A stretch of DNA of 64,000 bases from Intestinimonas timonensis. Lineage in GTDB: Bacteria > Bacillota > Clostridia > Oscillospirales > Oscillospiraceae. Location: positions 1,872,543 to 1,936,542 of the forward strand of contig NZ_LR130817.1 in NCBI RefSeq assembly GCF_900626145.1. Direction: 5' to 3'. The position numbers and the translations under genes were made by a program. The notes beneath the pieces were generated by a model. It worked only from the letters and a program-made list of their open reading frames with translations. It was not told the DNA's origin and ran no database searches. Positions 63,491 through 64,000 of this stretch are shown one piece after another (positions within the stretch are counted from its first letter, which is position 1; each line of letters starts with the position of its first letter).

Positions 63491-63519
63491 TTGACAACCA
63501 GGGGCGGATATAGTATCAT
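63491..63519 (+). promoter_or_regulatory. Promoter of tRNA-Thr
   Basis: TTGACA, 17 bases, TATCAT, about 37 bp upstream of the tRNA. Confidence 0.85.
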
Positions 63520-63555
63520 AACAAAAGCAGTTTGCAGTCGTTGTGCTGCAGACGG

Positions 63556-63630
63556 GCTAGTGTGGCTCAATGGCAGAGCATCTCACTCGTAATGAGAAGG
63601 TTGTGGGTTCGATTCCCACCACTAGCTCCA
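63556..63630 (+). tRNA. tRNA-Thr (CGT)
   Basis: The 75-base cloverleaf has acceptor arms GCTAGTG / CACTAGC, anticodon CGT in CTCGTAA, T loop TTCGATT and an encoded CCA. Confidence 0.95.
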
Positions 63631-63668
63631 CGTCGGAGCAAAGTCCGCTTTGCTCCGACGTTTTTTAT
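63631..63668 (+). terminator. Terminator of tRNA-Thr
   Basis: CGTCGGAGCAAAG pairs with CTTTGCTCCGACG and is followed by TTTTTT. Confidence 0.93.
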
Positions 63669-63716
63669 ACCTATGTCAAAAAACGTCATCCGTCCGCTCC
63701 CTTGCGCCACCTTTCC

Positions 63717-63755
63717 AAACCGCAACCGCTTATGCTGGGTTGCGGTTTGTTTTTT
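63717..63755 (+). terminator. Second terminator-like hairpin
   Basis: AAACCGCAACC pairs with GGTTGCGGTTT and is followed by GTTTTTT. No gene is seen between it and the tRNA terminator. Confidence 0.75.
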
Positions 63756-63824
63756 GTGCGGACCTGTCGGTATGGGTATCGTTTTTTGCTTCCGATGGCC
63801 TGTGCCGCCTCAACATCGGAGTGC

Positions 63825-63853
63825 TTGACGTTAGGTCTGCATGCTACTATAAT
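63825..63853 (+). promoter_or_regulatory. Promoter of the Crp/Fnr-type gene
   Basis: TTGACG, 17 bases, TATAAT, about 40 bp upstream of the ATG. Confidence 0.85.
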
Positions 63854-63865
63854 CAAGAAAGAATT

Positions 63866-63879
63866 GTTGGAATTCCAAC
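63866..63879. promoter_or_regulatory. Perfect 14-bp palindrome, possible operator
   Basis: GTTGGAATTCCAAC lies just after the -10 of the regulator promoter, about where transcription begins. Autoregulation by the downstream protein is inferred. Confidence 0.5.
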
Positions 63880-63892
63880 GTTGGAGGCTCAT

Positions 63893-64000
63893 ATGGAACA
63901 TTATTTTTCTGTTCTGTCCCATTGTTCCCTGTTTCATGGAATTGGGCAGGAGGATTTGAATGAGATGATGGGCTGTCTTGGTGCGAAAATTACATCGGTT
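63893..64000 (+). CDS. Crp/Fnr-type regulator, N-terminal part (cut by window end)
   Basis: The 36 visible residues (MEHYFSVLSHCSLFHGIGQE, then a DLNEMMGCLGAKI segment) look like the start of a Crp/Fnr cyclic-nucleotide-binding-domain protein, where a Cys-x-LF-x-GI segment opens the beta-roll. ATG at 63893 follows TTGGAGG. The DNA-binding part lies outside the window. Confidence 0.65.
   Translation, partial: MEHYFSVLSHCSLFHGIGQEDLNEMMGCLGAKITSV

Noticed and set aside
63532..63959. Plus-strand frames across tRNA-Thr
   Set aside because: SVAQWQS and RFPPLAP are typical false translations of tRNA sequence.

Overview
The window is GC-rich chromosomal DNA (coding regions look well above 55% GC) from a low-copy-repeat, Gram-positive-type bacterium of class Clostridia. 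The best guess is an Oscillospiraceae-type gut organism in the Flavonifractor / Lawsonibacter / Pseudoflavonifractor neighbourhood. This is inferred, not proven: strong AGGAGG ribosome sites with frequent TTG and GTG starts, a SAM-I riboswitch on metK, the Firmicutes order ylxM-ffh-rpsP-khpA-rimM-trmD, a YtvI-like (sporulation) permease, CsoR copper control, an AtoE fatty-acid carrier and a membrane pyrophosphatase. No phage, plasmid or CRISPR locus was seen.

Layout. 0-10.3 kb: transport and housekeeping genes (AGCS symporter, inositol-phosphatase family enzyme, TVP38-like membrane protein, Cys-rich protein, AtoE, purA, a YerC / methyltransferase / Hsp33 operon). 10.4-12.6 kb: five tRNA genes, then an IS5-family element lying against a truncated leucine-rich-repeat gene. 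12.6-20.3 kb: a large XRE-type regulator, the SRP/ribosome maturation operon, a G5-3D cell-wall protein and DegV. 20.3-28.9 kb: a surface-polysaccharide trio (GT2, O-antigen ligase-like, HAD phosphatase), riboswitch-controlled metK, a rhomboid-like zinc-ribbon protein, cytidine deaminase, DUF378 and a GntR-controlled ABC cassette. 28.9-32.2 kb: copper detoxification (CsoR, CopA with a fused CopZ domain). 32.2-42.1 kb: small membrane proteins, a frameshifted MFS gene, an S-layer-homology protein split by one amber codon, an amidohydrolase, a MATE pump, a split LysO exporter and an acetyltransferase. 42.1-49.2 kb: a strongly folded non-coding RNA locus, an M28 peptidase lipoprotein, an FtsE-like / FtsA-like / lipoprotein cassette and a C39-like peptidase. 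49.2-51.4 kb: orphan flagellar chaperones and an IS3-family element. 51.5-58.4 kb: membrane pyrophosphatase, TrkAH potassium uptake and a YtvI-like permease. 58.6-64 kb: ACT protein, homoserine dehydrogenase, aspartate kinase, a second MATE pump, an AT-rich gap, tRNA-Thr and the start of a Crp/Fnr-type regulator.

The most unusual signal is a 235-bp, palindrome-rich, non-coding element present in two copies that read as identical (32.2 and 51.5 kb). Each copy is embedded in a different Rho-independent terminator, and the whole terminator hairpin (29 and 32 bp) is repeated on both sides. This looks like a small mobile element that enters terminators and duplicates them. Other items of note are the multi-helix RNA at 42.1-42.36 kb, the internal ribosome site that could make free CopZ from copA, and the orphan FtsE/FtsA-like cassette.

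Methods limit: everything was read by eye, without database searches. Family names come from recognised motifs and lengths; starts were chosen from ribosome sites.
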